Source: Nitrosospira sp. Nl5 (GTDB lineage Bacteria > Pseudomonadota > Gammaproteobacteria > Burkholderiales > Nitrosomonadaceae). Taken from it: a stretch of DNA of 64,000 nt. The DNA lies in NCBI RefSeq assembly GCF_900102495.1, contig NZ_FMVQ01000012.1:32931-96930 (forward strand), given 5' to 3'. The notes under the pieces were generated by a model that saw only the letters and a list, made by a program, of their open reading frames with translations, made no database searches and was not told the origin of the DNA. Positions 8,230 through 17,971 of the stretch are shown piece after piece; the first letter of the stretch is position 1, and every line of letters begins with the position of its first letter. Position numbers and translations under genes: made by a program.

Positions 8230-11043
8230 ATGAGCTCCCTCGCTTCCCGGAATGAAAGTTTCGACAAAAATAATACTGACCATAAAGACAGACCGGTGAA
8301 GGATGATCCTTTACGGGAGGACATCCGCCTGCTGGGGCGCCTGCTGGGCGATACTTTGCGCGAGCAGGAAGGGGACTCCACTTTCGAGCTGGTTGAAAAC
8401 ATTCGTCAAACCGCAATTCGCTTTCGGCGCGAGCAGGATCCAAAGGCGCGCCACGAACTTGATATGATCCTCAATCAATTGAGCAACAAGGCAACTGTTG
8501 CGGTGGTGCGCGCATTCAGCCATTTTTCGCAACTTTCCAACATTGCCGAGGATATGCATCACAATCGCCGTCGCCGCACCCATCTCCGGGCAGGGTCGTC
8601 ACCCCAAGCGGGTAGCGTGGCGCTGGCGCTGGATCGGGTTCTGTCCAGCGGAACCGATGGCGCAGCATTAACCAGATTTTTCGCTAAAGCGGTCGTTTCA
8701 CCGGTATTGACCGCTCATCCAACCGAAGTGCAGCGCAGAAGCATTCTCGATTGCCAGTTGACCATTGCACACCTGTTGAATGAGCGTGATCGCATGCAGC
8801 TGACGCCCGAGGAGTTACGCAACAACGAGGAGGGATTGCGCTGTGCCATCCAGATACTGTGGCAGACGCGCATGCTGCGTCCCGAGCGCCTGTCTGTTTA
8901 TGACGAGATCAAAAACGGCCTGGCGTATTACCGTTATACTTTTCTTACCGAGGTGCCCCGCCTTTATGCGGAAATTGAAGATTTTCTTGAACGCCGCATG
9001 GGAGCGCGCGCACCGCTTATTCCCCCATTTCTACGCATTGGCAGCTGGATAGGTAGCGACCGCGACGGCAATCCCTTCGTTACCCATGAGGTAATGCTGC
9101 ACGCGGCCGAGCGCCAATCGGCGCTGGCGCTGGATTATTACATGGGTGAAGTACACCAGATAGGCCGCAGGCTAAGTTTGACGGAGCGCCTGGTAGAAGT
9201 GGATGACGAATTGGCGGAATTGGCCGAGGCTTCCCCCGATCGCGCCCCCAGTCGTGCGGATGAGCCTTACCGGCGTGCACTGATTGGTATTTATGCGCGC
9301 CTTGCCGCTACCAGCCAGGGGCTCGGTCACGTGATCAGACAACGGCGTCCGGTCGGCCTTGCCGCGCCTTATGCGGAAAGCATGGAATTTGTGCATGATC
9401 TCGATATCGTCATCCGCTCGCTTAAGCATCACAAATCGGATTTACTGGCACGCGGGGAGCTACGCCACTTGCGACGCGCGGGGGAAGTATTCGGCTTTCA
9501 TCTCGCCCCGCTGGATATGCGCCAGCACAGCAATGTCCATGAACGGGTCGTCACGGAATTGTTCGAGTATGGCGCACATCGAAAGGGGTATGCCGCACTG
9601 ACCGAAGTGGAGCGCTTGGAGTGGCTGCTGACCGAGATTAGCAGCCCGCGTCCCCTGCGCTCGCCTTATCTGGATTATTCCGAGCTCGTCCAGAGCGAAC
9701 TGTGCATTTTACAGGCAGCGGCGGAAATTCAGCGGCGCTTTGGGCGTGCTGCGCTGCCAAATTACATCATTTCCAAAACCGATGGCGTTTCCGACATGCT
9801 GGAGGTTGCACTGTTGCTGAAGGAAGTCGGGCTGTTGCAAGCGGGAGAAATGCCGCGTCTGCACGTCAACATCATCCCATTGTTCGAGACCATCGCAGAC
9901 TTGCGCGGCTGCGGTCCCGTTATGGATGCGCTGTTCTCGCTGCCATATTATCGCAAGCTGCTGGATTCACGCGGCAATGTTCAGGAAGTAATGCTGGGTT
10001 ATTCGGATAGCAACAAGGACGGCGGCTTTCTTGCCGCCAACTGGGAACTCTACAAGGCGGAAACCGAACTGACGAAAATATTCGCCAAGCATAAAGTCGA
10101 CTTGCGCCTGTTTCATGGACGCGGCGGAACGGTTGGACGAGGTGGCGGTCCGAGCTACCAGGCGATACTGGCTCAGCCTCCCGCTAGTGTTAACGGTCAG
10201 ATACGTATTACCGAGCAGGGCGAAGTCATCGGCAGTAAATACGCCGACCCGGAGATTGGGCGGCGTAATCTGGAAACGCTGGTCGCCGCCACGGTCGAGG
10301 CGACGTTGTTGAGCCGCGATCCCCTGGGTGAACGCGCCGTCGACTATTATCAAGTTATGGAAGTGCTGGCACGCGATGCGCTCGCATCCTATCGCAATCT
10401 CGTATACGAAACCCCGGGGTTTAAACGCTATTTTCAGGAGTCCACCCCGATAAGGGAAATTGCCGGACTTAATATTGGCAGCCGGCCGCCGTCGCGCCAG
10501 CAATCCGACCTGATAGAGGATTTACGCGCCATTCCCTGGGTATTCAGCTGGGGGGTTAATCGCGCCATGATTCCAGGCTGGTACGGTTTCGGCACCGCGG
10601 TAGAAGCGTTTGTCGAGCGCGAAGGCCAAGGCGAAAAGGGATTGGGATTTCTGCAGGAAATGCACCGCACTTGGCCATTCATGCAAACGCTGCTGTCCAA
10701 TATGGACATGGTGCTGGCAAAAACCGATATGGGTATCGCGTCGCGCTACGCTGAACTCGTTAGCGATGTTGATTTACGTGAGAAAATTTTCGGGCGCATC
10801 CAGGCGGAATGGGATTGCAGCGTAAAATGGTTATTCGCGGTGACAGGCCGCACGGAATTGCTGCAGGACAATCCTACGCTTGCTCGCAGCATTCGTAACC
10901 GCACCCCTTATATCGATCCGCTCAATCATTTGCAAGTCGAGCTGCTGCGCCGCTATCGCTCCGGCGATGCCGCCGACGCGGTAAAGCGCGCGATACAGCT
11001 CACCATTAATGGCGTAGCGGCGGGACTGAGAAACAGCGGATGA
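8230..11043 (+). CDS. ppc: Phosphoenolpyruvate carboxylase
   Basis: This enzyme carboxylates phosphoenolpyruvate with bicarbonate to oxaloacetate, an anaplerotic step that also suits an autotroph. The catalytic landmarks are all present: VLTAHPTEVQRRS with the essential histidine (near residue 160), GYSDSNKDGG (near 590) and the glycine-rich FHGRGGTVGRGGGP loop (near 630). The C terminus RNSG fits the family. I chose the ATG at 8230 (MSSLASRNESF), giving 937 aa; an in-frame GTG eight codons upstream is also open. An AAGG stretch lies about ten bases before the chosen start. It is divergent from hemC. Confidence 0.96.
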   Translation: MSSLASRNESFDKNNTDHKDRPVKDDPLREDIRLLGRLLGDTLREQEGDSTFELVENIRQTAIRFRREQDPKARHELDMILNQLSNKATVAVVRAFSHFSQLSNIAEDMHHNRRRRTHLRAGSSPQAGSVALALDRVLSSGTDGAALTRFFAKAVVSPVLTAHPTEVQRRSILDCQLTIAHLLNERDRMQLTPEELRNNEEGLRCAIQILWQTRMLRPERLSVYDEIKNGLAYYRYTFLTEVPRLYAEIEDFLERRMGARAPLIPPFLRIGSWIGSDRDGNPFVTHEVMLHAAERQSALALDYYMGEVHQIGRRLSLTERLVEVDDELAELAEASPDRAPSRADEPYRRALIGIYARLAATSQGLGHVIRQRRPVGLAAPYAESMEFVHDLDIVIRSLKHHKSDLLARGELRHLRRAGEVFGFHLAPLDMRQHSNVHERVVTELFEYGAHRKGYAALTEVERLEWLLTEISSPRPLRSPYLDYSELVQSELCILQAAAEIQRRFGRAALPNYIISKTDGVSDMLEVALLLKEVGLLQAGEMPRLHVNIIPLFETIADLRGCGPVMDALFSLPYYRKLLDSRGNVQEVMLGYSDSNKDGGFLAANWELYKAETELTKIFAKHKVDLRLFHGRGGTVGRGGGPSYQAILAQPPASVNGQIRITEQGEVIGSKYADPEIGRRNLETLVAATVEATLLSRDPLGERAVDYYQVMEVLARDALASYRNLVYETPGFKRYFQESTPIREIAGLNIGSRPPSRQQSDLIEDLRAIPWVFSWGVNRAMIPGWYGFGTAVEAFVEREGQGEKGLGFLQEMHRTWPFMQTLLSNMDMVLAKTDMGIASRYAELVSDVDLREKIFGRIQAEWDCSVKWLFAVTGRTELLQDNPTLARSIRNRTPYIDPLNHLQVELLRRYRSGDAADAVKRAIQLTINGVAAGLRNSG

Positions 11044-11137
11044 ACATTTCGTGGTTCACCGGCTTTTGGCATGGTTGACGGGAACAACAACAATAATATT
11101 CCCGGGATGATCCGGCCGCGGCACTTTCGGTACGATT

Positions 11138-12520
11138 GTGGTTAAAAAACTGTATATTAAAACTTTCGGCTGCCAGATGAACGAGTATGACTCGGATAAA
11201 ATGGCGGATGTGCTTCATGCCGCGCACGGCATGGAGAAAACCGATAATCCCGCCGAGGCGGACGTCATTCTGTTCAACACCTGCTCCGTACGAGAGAAGG
11301 CTCAGGAAAAAGTATTTCACGATCTGGGTCGCGTCAGACACTTGAAAAAGTCCAACCCCAATCTGCTGATTGGCGTGGGCGGGTGTGTTGCCAGCCAGGA
11401 AGGCGTGGAAATTGTGAAGCGGGCACCCTACGTGGATCTGGTATTTGGTCCGCAGACGCTGCACCGGTTACCGCAGCTGATTTCAGCACGTCGGGGTACC
11501 GGTCGATCGCAGGTGGATATCTCCTTTCCTGAAATCGAGAAATTCGACCACCTGCCGCTCGCACGCACCGAAGGTGTGACTGCATTCGTTTCCATCATGG
11601 AAGGGTGCAGCAAATATTGCAGTTTTTGCGTCGTGCCCTATACACGCGGCGAGGAAATCTCGCGTCCGTTGAGCGACGTGTTGGTGGAAGTCGCAGAACT
11701 GGCGAGCCAGGGAATCAAGGAAGTGACGTTGCTGGGGCAGAACGTCAATGCTTATCGCGGCGCGATGGAGCATGGAGAAGAAGGTGAAATCGCGGATTTG
11801 GCGCTGCTGCTCGAATATATCAGTGAAATTCCCGGCATCGAGCGCATCCGCTACACGACCTCTCATCCCCGGGAGGTCACCGCACGGCTGATCGAAGCTT
11901 ACATAAAATTGCCGAAGCTGGTAAGTCATTTGCATTTGCCGGTTCAGTCGGGCTCGGACCGGATATTGGTAGCCATGAAGCGGGGTTATACCTCGCTGGA
12001 ATACAAATCCATTATCCGCAGGCTGCGAGCCGCTCGCCCCGATATTTCACTGACGTCCGATTTCATCATCGGTTTCCCCGGTGAAACCGAAACCGATTTC
12101 GAGGCTACTATGAAACTGATTGAGGTGGTACATTTCGATGATTCCTTCAGCTTCATTTATAGCCCACGCCCTGGTACGCCCGCCGCGGGACTGCTCGACG
12201 ATACTCCCCATAAAATCAAGCTGGAGCGGTTGCAGCGCTTGCAGGAGAAAATCAATCAGCAGGCGCAGGCGATCAGTCAATGCATGATCGGGTCGATGCA
12301 GCGTATCCTGGTGGAGGGCGTATCCAAAAGAAATGCCGGCGAACTTTGCGGGCGTACCGACAACAATCGCATGGTGAATTTCGTCGGTAATCCAGCACAA
12401 ATCGGCTATTTCATTGACGTTAAAATCACCGCCGCGCTGTCACATTCATTGCGCGGTGAAATCGTGGCTGACGAACGCCGGGCAATTTCCGGATCAGTTC
12501 CACGCAATATGCCTTGCTGA
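11138..12520 (+). CDS. miaB: tRNA-2-methylthio-N6-dimethylallyladenosine synthase MiaB
   Basis: MiaB is a radical-SAM methylthiotransferase that adds the 2-methylthio group to i6A37 of tRNAs reading UNN codons. The N-terminal domain shows [23 protein letters not shown] and [11 protein letters not shown], whose three cysteines bind the auxiliary 4Fe-4S cluster. The radical-SAM site is C157, C161 and C164 in [15 protein letters not shown]-terminal TRAM-like segment follows (about 375-440). The protein is 460 aa, as expected. The start is a GTG ([12 protein letters not shown] region); no in-frame ATG lies close upstream. It stands 94 bases after ppc and ends before a good intrinsic terminator. 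Confidence 0.96.
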   Translation: MVKKLYIKTFGCQMNEYDSDKMADVLHAAHGMEKTDNPAEADVILFNTCSVREKAQEKVFHDLGRVRHLKKSNPNLLIGVGGCVASQEGVEIVKRAPYVDLVFGPQTLHRLPQLISARRGTGRSQVDISFPEIEKFDHLPLARTEGVTAFVSIMEGCSKYCSFCVVPYTRGEEISRPLSDVLVEVAELASQGIKEVTLLGQNVNAYRGAMEHGEEGEIADLALLLEYISEIPGIERIRYTTSHPREVTARLIEAYIKLPKLVSHLHLPVQSGSDRILVAMKRGYTSLEYKSIIRRLRAARPDISLTSDFIIGFPGETETDFEATMKLIEVVHFDDSFSFIYSPRPGTPAAGLLDDTPHKIKLERLQRLQEKINQQAQAISQCMIGSMQRILVEGVSKRNAGELCGRTDNNRMVNFVGNPAQIGYFIDVKITAALSHSLRGEIVADERRAISGSVPRNMPC

Positions 12521-12822
12521 CAAGTCCGGGGGCAAATTCCAAGGCTCCCCGTCTTCATTTCTTGCAAAGTGTCCCTGTCGCTGCGAGAATTAAGCCCTTA
12601 CAGCTGCTTGCCGCGCCTTTGTGCGCGGTTTTGGATACATGGCGTGACACAATGAGGTGGAATTGTTTTCTGTCAAAGGCGTTGCGAAAAACACAGCCAT
12701 GCAACGCAAACCGTGCAATCCGTCCTGCCGAGAACTTGCCATAGGTAAAGAGCAAGTATCGGAAGAACTATTTGTAAATCAGATCGTTAAAGGAAAATGA
12801 GCAATCCACTGCCGGATTTAGG
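12521..12822. other. Intergenic region miaB-phoH
   Basis: This 302-base spacer contains the terminator at 12611-12632. Just before phoH it also holds a nine-codon reading frame, MSNPLPDLG (12797-12826), preceded by an AAAGGA purine tract. The open stretches in between are short and show no coding features that I recognise. Confidence 0.5.
12611..12632 (+). terminator. Rho-independent terminator candidate after miaB
   Basis: A perfect 6-bp GC-rich stem (CCGCGC paired with GCGCGG) encloses the loop CTTTGT and is followed directly by TTTT. It lies 91 bases after the miaB stop and well before phoH, in the expected orientation. Confidence 0.6.
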
Positions 12823-13797
12823 TTGAAACCACAGCCTGTCGAGATTTCATTTTCTCCAGTCGATAATCAGCGTCTTGCCAATCTATGCGGGGCACTGGAC
12901 GAGAACCTCAAGCAGATCGAAACCGTGCTTGATGTCACCATCGCACGGCGAGGAGAACATTTCAGCTTACGCGGTAAGTCGGCCCAAACCTTACTGGCTG
13001 CAGAAGCACTGCGAAATTTTTATAGCCAGGCACAACATCATCTGAGTATCGAGCAGATTCAACTGGGCTTGATCGAGGTGATGAACCCCTCGCATGCGAG
13101 AAAACATGCTGCTGACGGTCCTTCGGAAACGACAGCGCCAGTGCTAATTACCCGGCGCGGCGATTTACGTGGCCGCACACCTCGTCAAGCACAGTATCTG
13201 CAACAAATCCAGAAACACGACATCACGTTTTCCATCGGCCCGGCAGGAACCGGGAAAACATATCTTGCTGTGGCAAGCGCGGTAGATGCGCTTGAACGCG
13301 ACATGGTAGCCCGCATCGTGCTGGTGCGACCGGCAGTGGAAGCCGGCGAGCGTCTTGGTTTTCTACCCGGTGATATCGTCCAGAAGGTGGATCCTTATTT
13401 GCGCCCATTGTACGACGCACTATATGACCTGATGGGGTTTGATAAAACCAGCAAGCAGTTTGAACGCAGCGCAATTGAAATTGCGCCGTTGGCTTTCATG
13501 CGCGGCCGAACGCTGAACCAATCTTTTATCATCCTTGACGAAGCGCAAAATACGACACCCGAACAAATGAAAATGTTCCTGACTCGAATCGGCTTCGGCT
13601 CCAAGGCGGTGGTAACAGGTGATGTGACGCAAATTGATCTGGCCAAGCACCAGAAAAGTGGCCTGGTAGAGGCTCAACAGATTCTGGGAAAAGTACGCGG
13701 CATTGCTTTCACGCATTTTGGCGCTGAAGATGTCGTGCGGCATCCGCTGGTACAAAGAATTGTCAACGCTTACCAAAAGTATGAAAAAAAGGGATAG
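12823..13797 (+). CDS. phoH: PhoH-family ATPase
   Basis: A 324-residue PhoH-like (YbeZ-type) P-loop protein, predicted to be an RNA-associated ATPase that works with the endoribonuclease YbeY encoded next to it. Walker A is SIGPAGTGKTYLAVA (about 137-151). Walker B is FIILDEAQNTTPEQMK (about 233-248). The VTGDVTQIDL segment (about 264) is the helicase-like sensor motif. An N-terminal KH-like region precedes the ATPase domain. The only sensible start is a TTG; no ATG or GTG occurs in this frame after the stop at 12775. The TTG overlaps the stop of a nine-codon upstream frame (TTGA). It overlaps ybeY by 17 bases. Confidence 0.92.
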   Translation: MKPQPVEISFSPVDNQRLANLCGALDENLKQIETVLDVTIARRGEHFSLRGKSAQTLLAAEALRNFYSQAQHHLSIEQIQLGLIEVMNPSHARKHAADGPSETTAPVLITRRGDLRGRTPRQAQYLQQIQKHDITFSIGPAGTGKTYLAVASAVDALERDMVARIVLVRPAVEAGERLGFLPGDIVQKVDPYLRPLYDALYDLMGFDKTSKQFERSAIEIAPLAFMRGRTLNQSFIILDEAQNTTPEQMKMFLTRIGFGSKAVVTGDVTQIDLAKHQKSGLVEAQQILGKVRGIAFTHFGAEDVVRHPLVQRIVNAYQKYEKKG

Positions 13798-14290
13798 CGT
13801 TTCCGGGTTTTCCGAAAGAGCTATCCGTAAGGAAGCGAAATTGAAATTGGCAACACAATATGCGGGTCATGCCGGGAATACCCCCACTCGGCCTCAATTT
13901 CGCAAATGGGTCGAAGCAGCGCTGATGCAGGACGCGGAGATTGGGTTGCGTATTGTGGATGAAGCCGAAGGCCGCCGCCTCAACCGTGATTTTCGCGGAA
14001 GAGATTACGCCACCAACGTGCTGACTTTCGTTTACAGCAGTGCTCGGCCTCTGTCTGGCGATATCGTGCTGTGCGCACCGGTGGTGGAAGAGGAAGCGAG
14101 ACAGCAGCATAAGAATCTGGCAGCGCACTATGCACATCTCACCGTGCATGGCGCCTTGCACCTTCAGGGTTACGATCACGAAGATGACGCCGCCGCAGCG
14201 GCTATGGAACAACTGGAGACCGAAATCGTGATGAAACTGGGGCACGATGATCCTTACAAGGAATACCGGCCGGGTATCGAAGAATCCTGA
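13781..14290 (+). CDS. ybeY: Endoribonuclease / rRNA maturation factor YbeY
   Basis: YbeY is a zinc-dependent single-strand endoribonuclease needed for 16S rRNA 3'-end maturation and late ribosome quality control. The diagnostic metal motif HGALHLQGYDH (about 123-133) carries the three histidine ligands. The preceding RDYATNVLTFVY block is also typical. The start ATG at 13781 (MKKRDSVSG) overlaps the phoH end by 17 bases and gives 169 aa. A longer open frame extends upstream to 13703 but lies wholly inside phoH. The phoH-ybeY-corC order is the conserved ybeZYX cluster. Confidence 0.94.
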   Translation: MKKRDSVSGFSERAIRKEAKLKLATQYAGHAGNTPTRPQFRKWVEAALMQDAEIGLRIVDEAEGRRLNRDFRGRDYATNVLTFVYSSARPLSGDIVLCAPVVEEEARQQHKNLAAHYAHLTVHGALHLQGYDHEDDAAAAAMEQLETEIVMKLGHDDPYKEYRPGIEES

Positions 14291-14363
14291 TTCCGGCCCG
14301 AGTGGCTCGCTATCATGGCGCCCCCGGCTAACTGACTTCTTACCTACGAACTGGCACATCAAT

Positions 14364-15194
14364 ATGGATGATCCTCCCAAACCTAGCTGGCTCGAACGCG
14401 TCGGTGCCTTGGTCCTGCGCGAGCCGGGAGACCGTGAGCAGCTGATTGCACTGCTGCATTCCGCGTTTGAGCGCAATTTGTTCGATTCCGATGCGCTGAG
14501 CATGATCGAAGGAGTAATCCAGGTATCCGAAATGCAGGCCCGCGATATCATGGTCCCCCGTTCGCAGATGGATGTGATCGACATCGGTGAACCGCCGGAC
14601 AAGTTCATCCCGATGATTATCGAAACTGCACACTCGCGCTTTCCAGTCACCGAAAACGATAAAAATAACGTGATCGGCATCCTGCTGGCAAAAGATTTAC
14701 TGCGCTACTACGCCGGAGAGGAGGAGTTCAACGTGCGCGAGATGCTGCGACCGGTGGTATTTATTCCCGAATCGAAGCGGCTCAACGTATTACTTAAGGA
14801 TTTTCGCAGCAACCGTAATCATATCGCTATTGTGGTGGATGAATACGGCGGCGTGGCGGGACTGGTGACCATTGAAGACGTGCTGGAACAAATCGTCGGT
14901 GAAATCGAGGATGAGCACGACTTCGACGAGATAGAAGACAACATCATGCAGGATCCGAATGGCCATTACCGCGTCAAGGCGGTCACCGAGATTGAGGATT
15001 TTAATGCGAGGCTTGGAGCGGAGTTAAGTAACGAGGATTACGATACCATCGGTGGTCTGGTGCTTAACAAATTCGGACGGCTACCCAAGCGTGGCGAGTC
15101 GGTCGTCGTCGGCAACTTCAAATTCACGGTGCTGCGCGCCGACAGTCGCAGGTTGTATACGCTGCTGGTTGAAACAAGCAGGGGTGGCGTTTGA
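14364..15194 (+). CDS. corC: CorC/HlyC-family CBS-domain protein (YbeX)
   Basis: A 276-residue soluble protein with two CBS domains (about 55-180, including VSEMQARDIMVPRSQMDVID and NHIAIVVDEYGGVAGLVTIEDVLEQIVGEIEDEHD) and a C-terminal CorC_HlyC transporter-associated domain (about 190-275). YbeX/CorC has been linked to magnesium and cobalt efflux and to ribosome metabolism. The chosen ATG (MDDPPKPSWLERV) matches the family N terminus; the open frame extends 39 codons upstream over the ybeY end without family resemblance. It is the third gene of phoH-ybeY-corC, and the next gene overlaps it or begins directly after. Confidence 0.92.
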   Translation: MDDPPKPSWLERVGALVLREPGDREQLIALLHSAFERNLFDSDALSMIEGVIQVSEMQARDIMVPRSQMDVIDIGEPPDKFIPMIIETAHSRFPVTENDKNNVIGILLAKDLLRYYAGEEEFNVREMLRPVVFIPESKRLNVLLKDFRSNRNHIAIVVDEYGGVAGLVTIEDVLEQIVGEIEDEHDFDEIEDNIMQDPNGHYRVKAVTEIEDFNARLGAELSNEDYDTIGGLVLNKFGRLPKRGESVVVGNFKFTVLRADSRRLYTLLVETSRGGV

Positions 15195-15825
15195 GCAGGA
15201 GTACATCCTGGACACGGTGGAAAATGCTTACCGCCATGAGCATCCTCTACATGCTGGAAGCGCATCGCGTGGTCTCCGAGAAATCAATTGGACTGGTGAG
15301 GCAGCCCCGGCTGTGAACGAGGTGTATTTCCACCAATACCGGGATCAGGAAGCGTTGTCCGATCCGCCAGTAGTAGAAGTGCTGATTGAGGTTCCGCGAG
15401 GCAGCTTTCTTAAACGCGGATCTACCGGTGAAGTCGATTTCGTCTCACCTCTGCCCTGTCCATTCAACTACGGCTCGGTACCGGACTATCTTGGCCTTGA
15501 AGGTGATCTGCTGGATGCTCTGGTACTCGGCCCGCGCTTGCCGTTCGGCACGCGGATAAGAGTCAAGGCGTGGGGAGCCGTAACGCTGACAGACCGCGGC
15601 ATGAGCGATGACAAGCTTGTCTGCAGCGATCATTCCCCGAGCCCGTTGGAACGGCAAAAGGTACTGCAATTCTTCCATTTCTACGCGAAGTGCAAAGGGA
15701 TGCTGAATATCTGGCGATGCCGTCCCGGACGCAACGCGTGCGAGGGCTGGTGTGAAGCAATTCAGGCGCTCGCTCGTGCACGGCGGCGAGATGCCAGCTG
15801 GCAGGGCCCCCCGCTTGGCTTCTGA
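15184..15825 (+). CDS. Inorganic pyrophosphatase-like protein with eroded active site
   Basis: The protein has the fold signature of soluble family-I inorganic pyrophosphatase: VVEVLIEVPRGSFLKRG, then PFNYGSVPDYLGLEGDLLDALVLGP, then RGMSDDKLV, and a C-terminal VLQFFHFYAKCKG. Compared with E. coli PPase as I recall it, several catalytic positions differ. The metal motif DGDPxD reads EGDLLD, the YE after the first lysine reads RG, the arginine of VDRF is absent, and the YK pair near the end is YA. The aspartates of the DDK block and the NYG tyrosine are kept. Reduced or changed activity is inferred. The start is uncertain: I use GTG 15184, which overlaps corC by 11 bases and follows an AGCAGG stretch. 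No ATG is well placed. Confidence 0.7.
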   Translation: MAFEQEYILDTVENAYRHEHPLHAGSASRGLREINWTGEAAPAVNEVYFHQYRDQEALSDPPVVEVLIEVPRGSFLKRGSTGEVDFVSPLPCPFNYGSVPDYLGLEGDLLDALVLGPRLPFGTRIRVKAWGAVTLTDRGMSDDKLVCSDHSPSPLERQKVLQFFHFYAKCKGMLNIWRCRPGRNACEGWCEAIQALARARRRDASWQGPPLGF

Positions 15826-15956
15826 TAGACGTTGTCCCCTCACGGTCGACTCGGCAGGTTATCCTGCGGAATCCGGAGGGCGAATTTTTTGCCAACGCTT
15901 ATCAGGCATGTCAGAATTGCGCCCCTGTTAATTATGTTGCCGTAGCATTCTCTGTC

Positions 15957-17882
15957 ATGCCACTTCTCACGCTCGAAAAAATCTGTCTCGCCTTTGGACA
16001 TCATACGCTGCTCGATAAGGTGGATTTGCAGCTTGATTCCGGCGAACGCATCGGCCTGATCGGCAGGAATGGCGGCGGCAAATCAAGCCTTCTGCGCATT
16101 CTGGCGGGCGAAATCAAACCGGACGATGGCAAGGTCTGGCGCGCGCCGGCGCTAAGACTGGCTTATGTGCCGCAGGAACCGGAACTGGATGCGGCTCTCA
16201 CGGTATTTCAGGAAGTATCGAAAGGATTGGGCGCAGTCAGTCAAGTGCTGCTCGATTATCACGAGGTTTCTCACGCTTTGAGCGATAGCGCCGGAGACAC
16301 CGAAGCACTCCTTTCCCGCTTGCAGGATCTGCAAGGCGAGCTGGAAGCCCAGGATGGTTGGCGCATCCAGGGAAGGGTGGAAACCGCCATTGATAAACTT
16401 AGTCTTCCCATAGATGCCTTGATCGGACAGCTTTCCGGCGGGCTAAAAAAGCGGGTTGCACTGGCCCGCGCGCTAGTGGTTTCTCCCGATGTGCTGCTGC
16501 TGGATGAACCGACCAACCATCTCGATTTTTTCTCTATCGAATGGCTGGAGGGATTACTACGAGACTTCTCTGGCAGCGTGCTATTCGTCACGCATGACCG
16601 CCGCTTCCTGAACAATATAGCAACACGCATTATCGAACTCGATCGCGGTCATTTAACGGCCTTCCCGGGCAATTTTGCTGAGTACCAGCAAAAGAAAATG
16701 GAGTTGCTGGAAGTGGAGGCAGTCCATAATCAAAAGTTCGATAAGGTGCTGGCGCAAGAGGAGGTCTGGATACGCAAAGGAATACAAGCACGCCGTACCC
16801 GCAATGAGGGCAGGGTACGACAACTGGAGGCACTACGGCTGGAGCGGGCGGAGCGCCGCGACCGCGTCGGGAAGGTTAGCCTTAACGTGGACGAGGGAGT
16901 GAGATCCGGACGCTTGGTGGCTGAGCTGGAGCATGTCGTTAAAAAATACGGCGATAAAACCGTCATCAAAGATTTTTCGTGCCGCATCATGCGCGGCGAC
17001 CGGGTGGGATTGCTGGGGCCCAATGGTGCCGGGAAATCAACGTTGCTGAAACTGATATTGGGCGAATTGCAGCCCGACAGCGGCAATGTGCGGCATGGGA
17101 CCAAGCTCGCCGTCGCCTATTTTGACCAGATGCGGGAACAACTGGATGAGGAAGCAACGCTGATGGAGACTATCAGCCAGGGTTCCGACTTTATCGAGAT
17201 CGGCGGGGCGAGGAAACATGTCATCAGCTACCTGGAAGATTTCTTGTTTGCGCCCGAGCGGACACGCTCTCCGGTCAAGTCTCTCTCGGGCGGAGAGCGC
17301 AACCGGCTGTTGCTGGCACGTTTGCTCACCCGCCCCGCTAATGTATTGGTTCTGGATGAGCCGACCAACGATCTGGATATTGAAACCCTGGAACTGCTTG
17401 AAGTACTGCTGCAAAACTATTCCGGCACACTATTTCTGGTCAGCCACGATCGGGCGTTTCTCGATAATGTAGTCACCCAGGTTATCGCATTCGAAGGCGA
17501 CGGCGTACTGCGTGAGTACGTTGGAGGTTACGAGGATTGGGTGCGGGCAAAAAGTTTCTTAAAAGCAGAGGAAAAACCGCGGGTGGCCAGGCAGCAGTCC
17601 CCGGTCCCGGCGGAGAAATTACGGGAACCGGCGGCTCGCGTCAAACTGGGTTACAATGAAGCGCGCGAACTCGACGAGCTGCCATCAAAAATCGAAATTC
17701 TGGAGCGTGAACAGGTGGACATTACCCACCGGTTATGCTCTCCGGCTATTTACCATGATTGCCCGGATGAAGCCAGATCACTGCAAGAACGTCTTGCCAT
17801 CATTGAAACCGAACTCATGAACCATCTCGCCCGATGGGAGGAATTAGAAGCTAAATGCTCGGCGCGAGGACAGAAAATATAA
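15957..17882 (+). CDS. uup: ABC-F ATPase Uup
   Basis: A 641-residue soluble ABC-F protein with two ATPase cassettes and no membrane segment. Walker A sequences are LIGRNGGGKSSLL (about 35-47) and LLGPNGAGKSTLL (about 345-357). Signature motifs are LSGGLKKRVALARAL and LSGGERNRLLLARLL. Both Walker B/D-loop stretches read LDEPTNHLD or LDEPTNDLD. A charged inter-domain linker (about 240-315) and a C-terminal coiled-coil domain (about 545-635) fit Uup, which acts on ribosomes or branched DNA intermediates. The start ATG 15957 agrees with the family N terminus. It lies between the pyrophosphatase-like gene and the cytochromes and shows no operon partner. Confidence 0.9.
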   Translation: MPLLTLEKICLAFGHHTLLDKVDLQLDSGERIGLIGRNGGGKSSLLRILAGEIKPDDGKVWRAPALRLAYVPQEPELDAALTVFQEVSKGLGAVSQVLLDYHEVSHALSDSAGDTEALLSRLQDLQGELEAQDGWRIQGRVETAIDKLSLPIDALIGQLSGGLKKRVALARALVVSPDVLLLDEPTNHLDFFSIEWLEGLLRDFSGSVLFVTHDRRFLNNIATRIIELDRGHLTAFPGNFAEYQQKKMELLEVEAVHNQKFDKVLAQEEVWIRKGIQARRTRNEGRVRQLEALRLERAERRDRVGKVSLNVDEGVRSGRLVAELEHVVKKYGDKTVIKDFSCRIMRGDRVGLLGPNGAGKSTLLKLILGELQPDSGNVRHGTKLAVAYFDQMREQLDEEATLMETISQGSDFIEIGGARKHVISYLEDFLFAPERTRSPVKSLSGGERNRLLLARLLTRPANVLVLDEPTNDLDIETLELLEVLLQNYSGTLFLVSHDRAFLDNVVTQVIAFEGDGVLREYVGGYEDWVRAKSFLKAEEKPRVARQQSPVPAEKLREPAARVKLGYNEARELDELPSKIEILEREQVDITHRLCSPAIYHDCPDEARSLQERLAIIETELMNHLARWEELEAKCSARGQKI

Positions 17883-17971
17883 CGATAAGTTCCCATATGT
17901 CCTGCTACTTTATTCGTTGACCGGGAATGGCACATCGTTTAGAGTCGCTCTTTTTGAAAAGAGGGCTCACA

